From positions 1 through 62,015 of the forward strand of contig JAAENP010000295.1 of assembly GCA_024224155.1 (NCBI GenBank): a stretch of DNA of 62,015 nt. Direction: 5' to 3'. Within the stretch, counting starts at the first letter, position 1. Each line of letters starts with the position of its first letter. This document shows positions 52,631 to 60,922 of this stretch, piece by piece. The stretch is from a bacterium. Lineage in GTDB: Bacteria; Acidobacteriota; Thermoanaerobaculia; Multivoradales; JAHEKO01. The notes below the pieces were generated by a model that made no database searches, had not been told where the DNA came from, and was given only the letters and a program-made list of their open reading frames with translations. A program made the translations under genes and the position numbers.

Positions 52631-53401
52631 ATGGCGCGCCTTCGAGCCGGATGGAGGTTGTTGGTCATAGCTGTCGCCACGGCGGTGGCTTTCAAAATGA
52701 CCTTGCTCGGCCGCTTGCTGACGTTCCGCCGGCGTGCAGCCGAGGCTCGCTGGCGCCACCGCTGTTTTGGTGCCTGGGGCAGGATCGTGGTGCGAGTGCT
52801 GAACATCGACGTCACGGTCGTCGGTTCGGCGCCGAGGCCCCCTTTTTTCTTGGTATCGAACCATCTGAGTTACCTGGACATCGCGATCCTGGCGAGCCTG
52901 GTGGACGCGGTCTTCGTCGCCAAGAGCGAAGTGCGCGGATGGCCGGTGGTCGGGTTTCTTTGCAAGCACATGGGCACCATCTTCATTGATCGTACGGCAC
53001 GCCGGGACATTCCGCGCGTGATCGGGCGCATCGAGAAAGCGCTCGAGGTCGGTGAAGGAGTGGTGCTGTTTCCCGAGGGCACCAGCACGTCGGGGGCGTC
53101 GGTCGCGCCCTTTCGACCCTCGCTTCTGGCTCCGGCCGCGCGCGGCGGCCTGCCGGTGGCCGCCGCCGCTTTGAGCTACAGTACTCCTTCCGGTACCGAG
53201 CCGGCTCATCTGGCGGTGTGCTGGTGGGGGGACATGACATTCAGCGACCATTTCCTGCGCCTGCTTTCGCTTCCCGGCCTCTCGGCAAGGGTCGCTTTCG
53301 GCGTCGAGTCGATTCAGGATGACGATCGCAAGCGGCTCGCCGAGCGCCTGGAGACGGCGGTGCGCGGACTATTCATACCGGTGGCGGGAGCGGTCTCGTG
53401 A
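52631..53401 (+). CDS. PlsC-type acyltransferase (OlsA-like by context)
   Basis: 256 residues. The HX4D catalytic motif is NHLSYLD, and the second block is FPEGTSTSG; MGTIFIDRTARRD is the middle motif. A hydrophobic N-terminus (LLVIAVATAVAFKMTLLG) should anchor it to the inner membrane. Placed next to an OlsB-like gene, it is likely the O-acyltransferase that finishes a diacylated aminolipid, rather than the housekeeping phosphatidic acid enzyme. It overlaps the following DinB-like gene by four bases. Confidence 0.88.
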   Translation: MARLRAGWRLLVIAVATAVAFKMTLLGRLLTFRRRAAEARWRHRCFGAWGRIVVRVLNIDVTVVGSAPRPPFFLVSNHLSYLDIAILASLVDAVFVAKSEVRGWPVVGFLCKHMGTIFIDRTARRDIPRVIGRIEKALEVGEGVVLFPEGTSTSGASVAPFRPSLLAPAARGGLPVAAAALSYSTPSGTEPAHLAVCWWGDMTFSDHFLRLLSLPGLSARVAFGVESIQDDDRKRLAERLETAVRGLFIPVAGAVS

Positions 53402-53913
53402 CCCGTTTGGCGGTCGTCGAGCAGAATCTGGCGATGCTTCGTGACGGGCTGGCCTTGGTGAACGGCCTGGCCGACGATGTCTACGTGGCCGAAGATATCG
53501 GGGCCGGATCCGGCCTGGGTCCGCACATCCGGCACGTCATCGAGTTCTATCGGGCGCTGTTCGAGGGCCTGCCGGCCGGCAGGGTCGACTACGACCGGCG
53601 CGACCGGGACCGCGAGATCGAGCGCCGGCGGGGAGCCGCAACGGCGGCGATCGAGGACATTATCGTCAAGCTCGAGACCGTAGAGCTGAACCCGGATGTC
53701 GAGCTCCTAGTCAACGTCGACGCTCCAATCACCGGCGAGCCGGCGATATGGAGTCGATCCTCGGTGCTTCGAGAGCTCCAGTTCGCGCTTTCGCACACCA
53801 TCCACCACTATGCCTTGATCGCTCGGCAGCTGCGTGACCGAGGGGTGGATCCGGGAGCGGACTTCGGCATGGCGCCATCCACGATTGCCGCCCGCGAAGT
53901 CGGGGCCGGCTGA
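53398..53913 (+). CDS. DinB-fold protein
   Basis: 171 residues from GTG 53398. A four-helix DinB/YfiT-like fold is indicated by a first His in HIRHVIEFY and a SHTIHHYALIA helix with the metal-binding HxxxH pattern. DinB-like proteins include thiol-dependent S-transferases and some of unknown function. It overlaps the PlsC gene and is seven bases upstream of the hydrolase-DedA-ATP-grasp gene, so it is part of the lipid-related operon. Its reaction is unknown. Confidence 0.78.
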   Translation: MTRLAVVEQNLAMLRDGLALVNGLADDVYVAEDIGAGSGLGPHIRHVIEFYRALFEGLPAGRVDYDRRDRDREIERRRGAATAAIEDIIVKLETVELNPDVELLVNVDAPITGEPAIWSRSSVLRELQFALSHTIHHYALIARQLRDRGVDPGADFGMAPSTIAAREVGAG

Positions 53914-53920
53914 CGAACCG

Positions 53921-56494
53921 ATGCAACCGCCCATGGCGGCCGGGCGGCGCGCGGCTGTTGTCCTGGTGGCCGGCTATCTGCTCGCGCTGACGGCTGCGCA
54001 CGTTTGGAGAGCGCGCCCAGAGGTGGGCCGATCGCCCGATGAGGGACAGCAGAGCCTCACGATCGCCGGGCCCGCGGAATCGGAGGAGGTGTCGGTCGCC
54101 TTCCGGCAGAGCTGCACGACCGAGCAGCTCACTACTCGGCCGGCGCTCCTACTGCTTCACGGCAGTCCCGGCTCCTCGCGCGACTTCACCTCCCTGGCCC
54201 CGGCGCTTGCGGGGCGCTTTTGCGTCCTCTCTCCCGACCTCCCCGGCTTCGGGCGCTCGCAACGAGAGGTTTCGGACTATTCGATCCAAGCGCACGCCCG
54301 AGCGTCCCTAGAGCTGCTGAACGCCCTCGGGGTAGGGGAGTTCCACGTTCTCGGCTTCAGCATGGGAGGTGGCGTGGCGCTGGAGCTGGCGTCTCTGGCT
54401 CCGGATCGCGTCCGCTCGGTCATCCTGCTCTCGGCGATCGGTGTCCAGGAAGCCGAGCTGCTCGGCAACTACCACCTGAACCGAGCCGTCCACGGAGCCC
54501 AGCTGGCGGGGCTCTGGCTGTTGCACGAAGCCGTTCCCCATTTCGGCTTCCTGGACGACTCGATGCTCGATCTGCCCTATGCCCGCAACTTCTACGACAC
54601 GGATCAGAGGCCCCTGCGGCGGATTCTCGAGACCCTCGAGGTGCCGGTGTTGATTCTCCATGGGCGGAACGATCCGCTGGTGCCGCTGGCTGCGGCCAGA
54701 GAGCATCATCGGATCTCGCCGCAGAGCGAGCTGATTCTGTACGACGCGAGCCACTTTATGGTCTTCCAGGCCGAGCCGGAGCTGGTCGAGCCGATCGCGA
54801 GCTTTCTTGCCCGTGCCGAGTCGGGTCGCGCGCCGAGGCGCTCGGATGCGACGCCGGAACGTCTCGCGCGGGCGTCCGAGCCTTCGAATCCCAAGCTCCT
54901 GGGAGAAGCCCGAGGCATCGCTCTGTTCGTCTTGATGAATCTGCTGGCTCTGGCGACCTTCGTGAGCGAGGACCTGGCGAGTATCGGCGCGGGCCTGCTG
55001 ACCGCCCAGGGCCGGATCGGATACCTCGCGGGTTGCCTGGCTTGCTTCGTAGGCATCTTCGCGAGCGACGTCGGTCTCTATCTCATCGGCCGTGTCCTGG
55101 GCCGGCCCTGGATTCGGCGGGCACCTTTGCGATGGTGGATCTCCGAGGACTCGGTGCAGCGAAGCCGCAGGTGGTTTGACGACAAGGGGCCTTCGGTGGT
55201 CTTTGCCAGCCGCTTCGTGCCCGGCACGCGGGTGCCGACCTACGTCGCGGCCGGGGTGGTCGCGACCCCCTTCTGGCGATTCTCGTCGTACCTGGCGCTG
55301 GCCGTCACGGTCTGGGTGCCGCTGCTGGTCGGGATTTCGTTCCTCTTGGGCGTCAGGATCTTGGAGTACTTCGAGATATTCCGACGCTGGGCGCTCCCGG
55401 GCGCGTTCGCGCTCGCGCTTCTGCTCGTTGTCGGGTTGCGCCTGCTGAGATCGCTCGGGACTCGCCGCGGCCGGCTGCTGCTCGCGAGCCGGTGGCGCCG
55501 ACTGCGGCACTGGGAGTTCTGGCCGACGTGGGCCTTCTATCTGCCGGTGGTAGCTCGGATTGCGCGCCTCGCCGCCCGCCATCGGAGTCTCACCGTCTTC
55601 ACAGCCGCCAACCCGGCGATTCCAGCCGGCGGTTTCGTCGGCGAGTCGAAGTCCGAGATCTTGGAGCAGATCGGCGCTGACTGGGTCGCGGCGTTCCGGC
55701 TCATTCGGGCCGAGAGTGAAGATCCGGTCGCCGAGGCGCTGGAGTTCATGAGCGAACGGTCGCTCGACTTTCCCGTGGTCGTCAAGCCCGACGTCGGCGA
55801 GCGCGGACGGCAGGTCTCGATCGTGGCGACTCGAGATCTGCTCGCGGCGGCTCTGGCGGCGCCTCGTGCGGATTGTCTGGTCCAGGAGTATCTGCCGGGT
55901 CCCGAGCTCGGCGTCTTCTACGCGCGCCGGCCCGGCGACGAGCGCGGTCGAGTCTTTTCGATCACCGAGAAGCGTCTACCGGAAGTGATCGGAGACGGAG
56001 GCACGACGCTCGAGAAGCTGATTCTCGAAGACCCACGGGCAAACGCCATGGCTCCGGTGTATCTCCGGCGCTTCGCCGACGCGGCCAGGGTGGTCCCCGC
56101 ACCGGGCGAGAGGATTCGCTTGACCGAGATCGGCACGCATTGCCTGGGGGCGGTTTTCTTGGACGGACGGCGCTGGCAGACGCCGGCGCTCGAGGCGGAG
56201 GTCGAGCGAATCAGCCGGTCGTTCGAGGGTTTCTACTTCGGCCGCTACGACCTCAAGGCGCCCAGCTACGAAGCCTTCGGGCGCGGTGAAGGAATCCGAG
56301 TGCTGGAGCTGAACGGAGTTACCTCCGAGGCGACCCACATCTATGATCCTGAGAACTCGCTCGGTACCGCGTACAAGATCCTGTTTCGACAATGGCAGAT
56401 GGCCTTCGAGATCGGCCGCGCCAACCGGGACCGCGGCGCCAGGGCCGCCGGGGTGGGTGAGCTGTTGAGGTTGATTCGGAGGCATCTGCTCTGA
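53921..56494 (+). CDS. Three-domain fusion: alpha/beta hydrolase, DedA (VTT) membrane domain, ATP-grasp ligase
   Basis: 857 residues from ATG 53921. An N-terminal membrane helix leads to an alpha/beta hydrolase (about 70-300): Ser147 in GFSMGGG, Asp251 in HGRNDPL, His278 in DASHFMVF. Then a DedA/VTT domain (about 330-510) with the SRFVPGTRVPTYVAAG signature; DedA proteins move lipids across membranes. The C-terminus (about 555-857) is ATP-grasp-like: VVVKPDVGERG, VQEYLPGPELG and the metal-binding RVLELNGV. It resembles carboxylate-amine ligases. Fusion of a lipid-transporter fold with a ligase and a hydrolase beside OlsB/PlsC genes suggests modification and flipping of an aminolipid; this is inference. 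Confidence 0.88.
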   Translation: MQPPMAAGRRAAVVLVAGYLLALTAAHVWRARPEVGRSPDEGQQSLTIAGPAESEEVSVAFRQSCTTEQLTTRPALLLLHGSPGSSRDFTSLAPALAGRFCVLSPDLPGFGRSQREVSDYSIQAHARASLELLNALGVGEFHVLGFSMGGGVALELASLAPDRVRSVILLSAIGVQEAELLGNYHLNRAVHGAQLAGLWLLHEAVPHFGFLDDSMLDLPYARNFYDTDQRPLRRILETLEVPVLILHGRNDPLVPLAAAREHHRISPQSELILYDASHFMVFQAEPELVEPIASFLARAESGRAPRRSDATPERLARASEPSNPKLLGEARGIALFVLMNLLALATFVSEDLASIGAGLLTAQGRIGYLAGCLACFVGIFASDVGLYLIGRVLGRPWIRRAPLRWWISEDSVQRSRRWFDDKGPSVVFASRFVPGTRVPTYVAAGVVATPFWRFSSYLALAVTVWVPLLVGISFLLGVRILEYFEIFRRWALPGAFALALLLVVGLRLLRSLGTRRGRLLLASRWRRLRHWEFWPTWAFYLPVVARIARLAARHRSLTVFTAANPAIPAGGFVGESKSEILEQIGADWVAAFRLIRAESEDPVAEALEFMSERSLDFPVVVKPDVGERGRQVSIVATRDLLAAALAAPRADCLVQEYLPGPELGVFYARRPGDERGRVFSITEKRLPEVIGDGGTTLEKLILEDPRANAMAPVYLRRFADAARVVPAPGERIRLTEIGTHCLGAVFLDGRRWQTPALEAEVERISRSFEGFYFGRYDLKAPSYEAFGRGEGIRVLELNGVTSEATHIYDPENSLGTAYKILFRQWQMAFEIGRANRDRGARAAGVGELLRLIRRHLL

Positions 56495-56547
56495 GGCCCT
56501 TCACTCGCTCCGAGGTGGACCGCTACAAGCAGGCTAGGATAGCTGCC

Positions 56548-57471
56548 ATGATTCGCCGAAGGTCTCCGGGTCCAGCCAGTGCGACCTCCCTCGCGCTCGC
56601 GTGCCTTCTGTTCTCCGGCTGCTCGATTCGCAAGCTCGCCATCAATGGTCTGGCGGACGCGCTGGCCTCGGCCGGAGACGTCTACGCCTCGGACAGCGAT
56701 CCGGAGCTGGTCGAATCGGCCCTGCCTTTTTCGCTCAAGACCATCGAGGCTCTGCTTGCCGAGTCGCCGGGCAATCGGGGTTTGCTGCTCTCGGCGTGCA
56801 GTGGCTTCACCCAGTACTCCTATGCCTTTGTTCAGGCGCGCGCCGAGAGGCTGGAGCTCGACGACTACCTCGAATCCGAGCGTCAGCGGGACCGCGCCCT
56901 GGGGCTGTTCTTGCGGGCGCGGGACTACTGCCTGACCAGTCTCGAGCTGGACCATCCCGAAGTCACCGAGCGGCTGCGTCTGGAACCGGAGACCGCGGTG
57001 TCGGTCTTCGAGCCCACCGAGATCGATCTGGTCTACTGGACGGGTGCCTCCTGGGGCGCCGCGATGTCGGTGGGTGCTCACCGCCTGGACATTGTCGCCG
57101 ATCTGCCGGCGGTCCAGGCTCTCATGCGCAAGGTTCTCGAGTGGGCTCCGGCTTACGATGACGGCGCGGTGCAGGAAGTCATGATCTCGCTGGAATCGCT
57201 GCCCGAGGCCATGGGCGGCTCGCCGGAGCGGGCGCGAAGTTTCTTCGAGCGCGCGGTCGAGATTTCGGGTGGCAACAGTGCCGCACCTTTCGTGTCGCTC
57301 GCTTCCGGGATCGTGATCTCGGAGCAGAATCGCGCCGAGTTCGTCCAATTGCTCGAACGCGCCCTCGCCGTCGACGTCGACAAAGTGCCCGAACGACGGC
57401 TCGCCAACCTCGTCGCCCAACGCAGAGCCCAGCTCTTGCTCGACCGTATCGATGAGTACTTCATCGAATAG
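56548..57471 (+). CDS. TRAP transporter-associated lipoprotein TatT family
   Basis: 307 residues from ATG 56548, with signal LALACLLFSGC ending in a lipobox. The rest is alpha-helical, TPR-like: IDLVYWTGASWGAAMS and the ALPFSLKTIEALLAESPGN region agree with the TatT family, trimeric periplasmic lipoproteins that work with the TRAP binding protein. A GTG at 56515 in the same frame is a less likely start. Its end overlaps the dctP-like gene by 20 bases. Confidence 0.88.
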   Translation: MIRRRSPGPASATSLALACLLFSGCSIRKLAINGLADALASAGDVYASDSDPELVESALPFSLKTIEALLAESPGNRGLLLSACSGFTQYSYAFVQARAERLELDDYLESERQRDRALGLFLRARDYCLTSLELDHPEVTERLRLEPETAVSVFEPTEIDLVYWTGASWGAAMSVGAHRLDIVADLPAVQALMRKVLEWAPAYDDGAVQEVMISLESLPEAMGGSPERARSFFERAVEISGGNSAAPFVSLASGIVISEQNRAEFVQLLERALAVDVDKVPERRLANLVAQRRAQLLLDRIDEYFIE

Positions 57472-58498
57472 GTCCCGCATCGCGGTGCCGCTGCTGGCAC
57501 TGTGGGTACTCGGGGCGACCCTCGCGCCGGCGGACGCGCGGGCTTCCGACAACCGGATCATCAAGCTGGCGAGCTTGATTCCCAGCGGGTCGTTCTGGGA
57601 TCGGGCGCTCAAGTCGATGGGTGCGCAGTGGCGCGAAAAGACGTCGGGGCGGGTGCAGCTGCGCATCTATCCGGGTGGAGTCGCCGGCGATGATCCCGAC
57701 GTGTTGCGCAAGATGCGCATCGGCCAGCTCCAGGCCGGGACGGTCACGGTGTCCGGGCTCTCGGACATCGATCCGGCGTTCGCGCTGTTCGAGATCCCGA
57801 TGTTCTTCGACTCGTACGATGAGCTGTTTCACGTTTTTGAAGCCCTGAGTCCGGAGCTCGAGGCCAGACTCGAGGCCAAGGGCTACGTTCTCCTGCACTG
57901 GGCGCACGCGGGCTGGATCTACTTCTTCACCACCGAGCCCGTGGAGACGTTCGACGAGCTGCGGTCACTCGAGGTCTTTCAATGGGCCGGCGACTCGCGC
58001 ATGGAGACCCTCTGGCGCAGGCATGGCTTCCGGCCGGTGCCGCTTGCCGGGACGGACATTCCCATGGGCCTTCGGACCGGCATGTTCAAGACCCTGCCGG
58101 CCACGCCGATCGCCGCGCTCTCTTTGCAGTGGTTTCGTTCCGCCCCCAACATGATCGATCTGGGGCTCGCGCCGCTGATCGGGGCCACGCTCGTGGATGA
58201 GCGAGCCTGGGCTCGGATCGAGGAGGGGGACCGCCGGACGGTACAGGCCGCCGGCCGGGAGGTCGGGGAGCTGTTCCGTTCCGAGATCCCAGGTCAAGAC
58301 GCTCAGGCCATCGCCGAGATGGAAGGACGGGGACTGACCGTCCGGACGATCGTCGGAACTCCCGGGGAGGCGGCCTGGAAGAAGGCCGCGCTCGCCTTTG
58401 CCGACGACATGCGCACGACGTTTGTGCCCATGGATATCTACGATCAAGCGCTCGAGATCCGCGACGCCTACCGGGCGAGCGGGAAGGGGGAAGAATGA
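57452..58498 (+). CDS. TRAP transporter solute-binding protein (DctP family)
   Basis: 348 residues with a Sec signal peptide (AVPLLALWVLGATLAPADARA). DctP features are LASLIPSGSFWDRALKSMGAQW, GQLQAGTVTVSGLSDIDPAF, EIPMFFDS and MGLRTGMFKTLPATPI. In TRAP systems it captures a carboxylate ligand, often through a conserved Arg. No DctQ or DctM permease gene is found in the window; the next gene overlaps by four bases and encodes a Rieske/glutamate synthase fusion. Either permeases are elsewhere or the binding protein has another partner. Confidence 0.92.
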   Translation: MSTSSNRSRIAVPLLALWVLGATLAPADARASDNRIIKLASLIPSGSFWDRALKSMGAQWREKTSGRVQLRIYPGGVAGDDPDVLRKMRIGQLQAGTVTVSGLSDIDPAFALFEIPMFFDSYDELFHVFEALSPELEARLEAKGYVLLHWAHAGWIYFFTTEPVETFDELRSLEVFQWAGDSRMETLWRRHGFRPVPLAGTDIPMGLRTGMFKTLPATPIAALSLQWFRSAPNMIDLGLAPLIGATLVDERAWARIEEGDRRTVQAAGREVGELFRSEIPGQDAQAIAEMEGRGLTVRTIVGTPGEAAWKKAALAFADDMRTTFVPMDIYDQALEIRDAYRASGKGEE

Positions 58499-60117
58499 AG
58501 AAGATCAAGATCGCCGACTGGGAGTCGCTTGCCGACCGCCAGCCGTCTCACGCTCTGGTGGCGAACGTCGACCTGGTCGTCGTCCGTTTCGATGACGCAG
58601 TCTCGGTGCTCTACGGGCGCTGCCAGCATCGTGGCGCGCTGATGTCGGATGGCTTCGTGCGGGGTACCGACATCATTTGCGGCGTTCACAACTGGGACTA
58701 CCAGTTCGAGAGCGGCGTCAGCTCGTACAGCGTCGACGAGCGCCTGCACAAGTTCGGAGCCTGGGTAGAGGAGGGGGGCGTCTGGGTCGACGAGGACGAG
58801 ATCGCGGCCTGGGAGCGCGACAACCCTCAGCCCTACGACCGGGGCGCCTACCAGGGCGTGTTTCAGGACCACTCCAAGGGCAGCCCGGCGGAGCCCCATG
58901 TCAAGTTGATCCACTCGCTCGCCGACCACGGACTCGAAAAATATGGCCACCACGGCCCGGTCGCTGCGATGGGCGTACCTCGCACCGATCTGCCGGTCTG
59001 GGACGATCTGCAGTTCGTGACCGCGCAGCTCGCGCGCGTGCCCCAACTCGACGACGTGCCGGTCGCGACCGAGTTGGTGGTCGGGCCGGAGGCCGCGAAG
59101 CCGCTCAGGCTCCGGATTCCGCTCATCGTTTCCGACATGTCGTTCGGCGCGCTCTCGTTCGAGGCCAAGGTGGCCCTGTCGAAGGGTGCGGAGCTCGCCG
59201 GCACCGGAATCTGCTCGGGCGAGGGCGGCATGCTGCCCGAGGAGCAGGGGGCCAACAGCCGCTACTTCTACGAGCTCGCCTCGGCGCGCTTCGGCTTTTC
59301 CATGGACAAGCTCGAAAAGGTGCAGGCCTTCCACTTCAAGGGCGGCCAAGGGGCCAAGACAGGCACCGGTGGCCACCTGCCGGGCGAGAAGGTCAAGGGC
59401 AAGATCGCCGAGGTTCGCGGTCTGCCCGAAGGGCAAGGCGCGATCTCGCCGGCCCGATTCCCCGATTGGGAGGACGAAGACCCGTTTCGACATTTCGCCG
59501 ATGAGGTCCGCGAGGTCACCGGAGGGATTCCGATCGGCTTCAAGCTCTCGGCACAGCACATCGAGGACGACATCGATGCGGCCCTTCGAATCGGCGTCGA
59601 CTACATCATTGTGGACGGCCGGGGCGGTGGTACCGGAGCCGCGCCGCTGCTCTTCCGCGACAACATCTCCGTGCCGACGCTGCCCGCGTTGGCCCGGGCT
59701 CGCCGCCATCTCGACAAGCGCGGCAAGTCGGGAAGAGTGACTCTGTTCATCACCGGCGGACTGCGCACGCCGGCCGACTTCGCCAAGGCGCTAGCCCTGG
59801 GTGCCGACGGGATCGCCGTGTCCAACGCGGCGATTCAGGCGATTGGCTGCCTGGGCATGCGCGCTTGTCACACCAACAACTGCCCGGTCGGAATTGCCAC
59901 CCAGAAAGAGCACCTTCGGGACCGCTTGCCCGTGGACCAGGCCGCCGAGCGGCTGTCCCGGTTCTTCGCGGCGTCGGTCGAGTTGATGCAGGTGCTGGCG
60001 CGGGCCTGTGGTCACGTCCACTTGAACCAGTTCCGCAACGGCGACCTGACCACCTGGAAGTGCGACGTGGCGCATCTGACCGGGGTGGCCTACGGCGGGG
60101 TCGGCTCGGTAGGGTAG
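58495..60117 (+). CDS. Rieske domain fused to glutamate synthase-type FMN domain
   Basis: 540 residues. The N-terminal 110 residues form a Rieske-like domain with YGRCQHRGA and CGVHNWDYQF as Cys-His ligands. The rest is the glutamate-synthase central/FMN barrel: LIVSDMSFGALS, GEGGMLPEEQ, KGGQGAKTGTGGHLPG, GRGGGTGAAP, and a [3Fe-4S] cysteine set in GMRACHTNNCPVG. There is no glutaminase domain, so ammonia or another amide donor would be used, or the barrel has a different reaction. It is the last gene of the 49.5-60.1 kb operon, overlapping the dctP stop. Confidence 0.92.
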   Translation: MKKIKIADWESLADRQPSHALVANVDLVVVRFDDAVSVLYGRCQHRGALMSDGFVRGTDIICGVHNWDYQFESGVSSYSVDERLHKFGAWVEEGGVWVDEDEIAAWERDNPQPYDRGAYQGVFQDHSKGSPAEPHVKLIHSLADHGLEKYGHHGPVAAMGVPRTDLPVWDDLQFVTAQLARVPQLDDVPVATELVVGPEAAKPLRLRIPLIVSDMSFGALSFEAKVALSKGAELAGTGICSGEGGMLPEEQGANSRYFYELASARFGFSMDKLEKVQAFHFKGGQGAKTGTGGHLPGEKVKGKIAEVRGLPEGQGAISPARFPDWEDEDPFRHFADEVREVTGGIPIGFKLSAQHIEDDIDAALRIGVDYIIVDGRGGGTGAAPLLFRDNISVPTLPALARARRHLDKRGKSGRVTLFITGGLRTPADFAKALALGADGIAVSNAAIQAIGCLGMRACHTNNCPVGIATQKEHLRDRLPVDQAAERLSRFFAASVELMQVLARACGHVHLNQFRNGDLTTWKCDVAHLTGVAYGGVGSVG

Positions 60118-60129
60118 CTCGCGCCTTGT

Positions 60130-60150
60130 TATCGGTCGACCTGACCGATA
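60130..60150. terminator. Hairpin between convergent genes
   Basis: TATCGGTC (60130-60137) and GACCGATA (60143-60150) are perfect arms with a five-base loop. It sits 13 bases behind the Rieske/glutamate-synthase gene and could end transcription in both directions. No U-run follows, so intrinsic termination is not certain. Confidence 0.5.
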
Positions 60151-60195
60151 GAGGCCGCCGGTGCCGCCTCGCGATGCCTCCGCGGTTAGAAAGAT

Positions 60196-60777
60196 CTACT
60201 CTTCTTCGAAGAGCTTCAGGTACTCGCCGTATCCCTCGGCCTCCAGCTCCTCGACCGGGATGAAGCGCAGGGCCGCCGAGTTCATGCAATAGCGTAGTCC
60301 CGTCGGCTTCGGGCCGTCGTTGAAGACGTGCCCCAGGTGAGAATCGCCGTGCTTTGAGCGAATCTCCGTCCGGGTCATGAACCGCTTGCGGTCGACCTCC
60401 TCGACAACGTTTTCCTTCTCGAAAGGCGCCCAGAACGAAGGCCAGCCGGTCCCCGACTTGTACTTCTCGAGCGAGCTGAAGAGTGGCTCACCGCTGACGA
60501 CGTCCACGTAGATCCCGGGCTTCTTGTTGTCCCAGTACTCGTTGTTGAAAGGCCGCTCGGTAGCGTCCTCCTGGGTGACACTCCATTGGAGGTCGGTCAG
60601 TCGGTTCCGCAGTTCTTCAGCGCTTGGCTTCTTGTACACCTTGGTTTCTCCTTGCTTCTCGGCGGCTCGGGTCGAGGCGGCCGGTCCCATATTGCCCGCC
60701 AGAACCAGCAGGCACGGCAGGAGAAGAAAGAAGAGATTCTTGGACTTGCTCGTGATTCTTCCAGCTGCCTTGCTCAT
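60196..60777 (-). CDS. msrB: Periplasmic peptide methionine sulfoxide reductase B
   Basis: 193 residues. An N-terminal signal ([16 protein letters not shown]) should export the enzyme. MsrB motifs: [33 protein letters not shown], with the catalytic Cys in RYCMNS. The four zinc cysteines of many MsrBs are missing (SGEPLFSS in place of CGxPLF), so it is the zinc-free form. It reduces R-methionine sulfoxide in oxidised periplasmic proteins. GGAGG lies three bases before ATG 60777. Confidence 0.95.
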   Translation of the reverse strand: MSKAAGRITSKSKNLFFLLLPCLLVLAGNMGPAASTRAAEKQGETKVYKKPSAEELRNRLTDLQWSVTQEDATERPFNNEYWDNKKPGIYVDVVSGEPLFSSLEKYKSGTGWPSFWAPFEKENVVEEVDRKRFMTRTEIRSKHGDSHLGHVFNDGPKPTGLRYCMNSAALRFIPVEELEAEGYGEYLKLFEEE

Positions 60778-60835
60778 GATGCCTCCACTCGAATTCGACT
60801 CGGATTCTTAAACCATCTCTCGGATCGGCATATTC

Positions 60836-60853
60836 CCGAAAGGCCGCTTTCGG
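60836..60853. other. Perfect stem-loop in a divergent promoter region
   Basis: CCGAAAG (60836-60842), loop GCCG, CTTTCGG (60847-60853). It lies between the divergent starts of msrB and the next gene, about 60 bases from the msrB ATG. It may be an operator or an mRNA leader element; no family recognised. Confidence 0.4.
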
Positions 60854-60922
60854 CTGTCGTGACGTGATCCGCTGTCCCCCGAGCCGTACCCGATCTACAA
60901 TACGCTGTTGGACGGCACTCAG

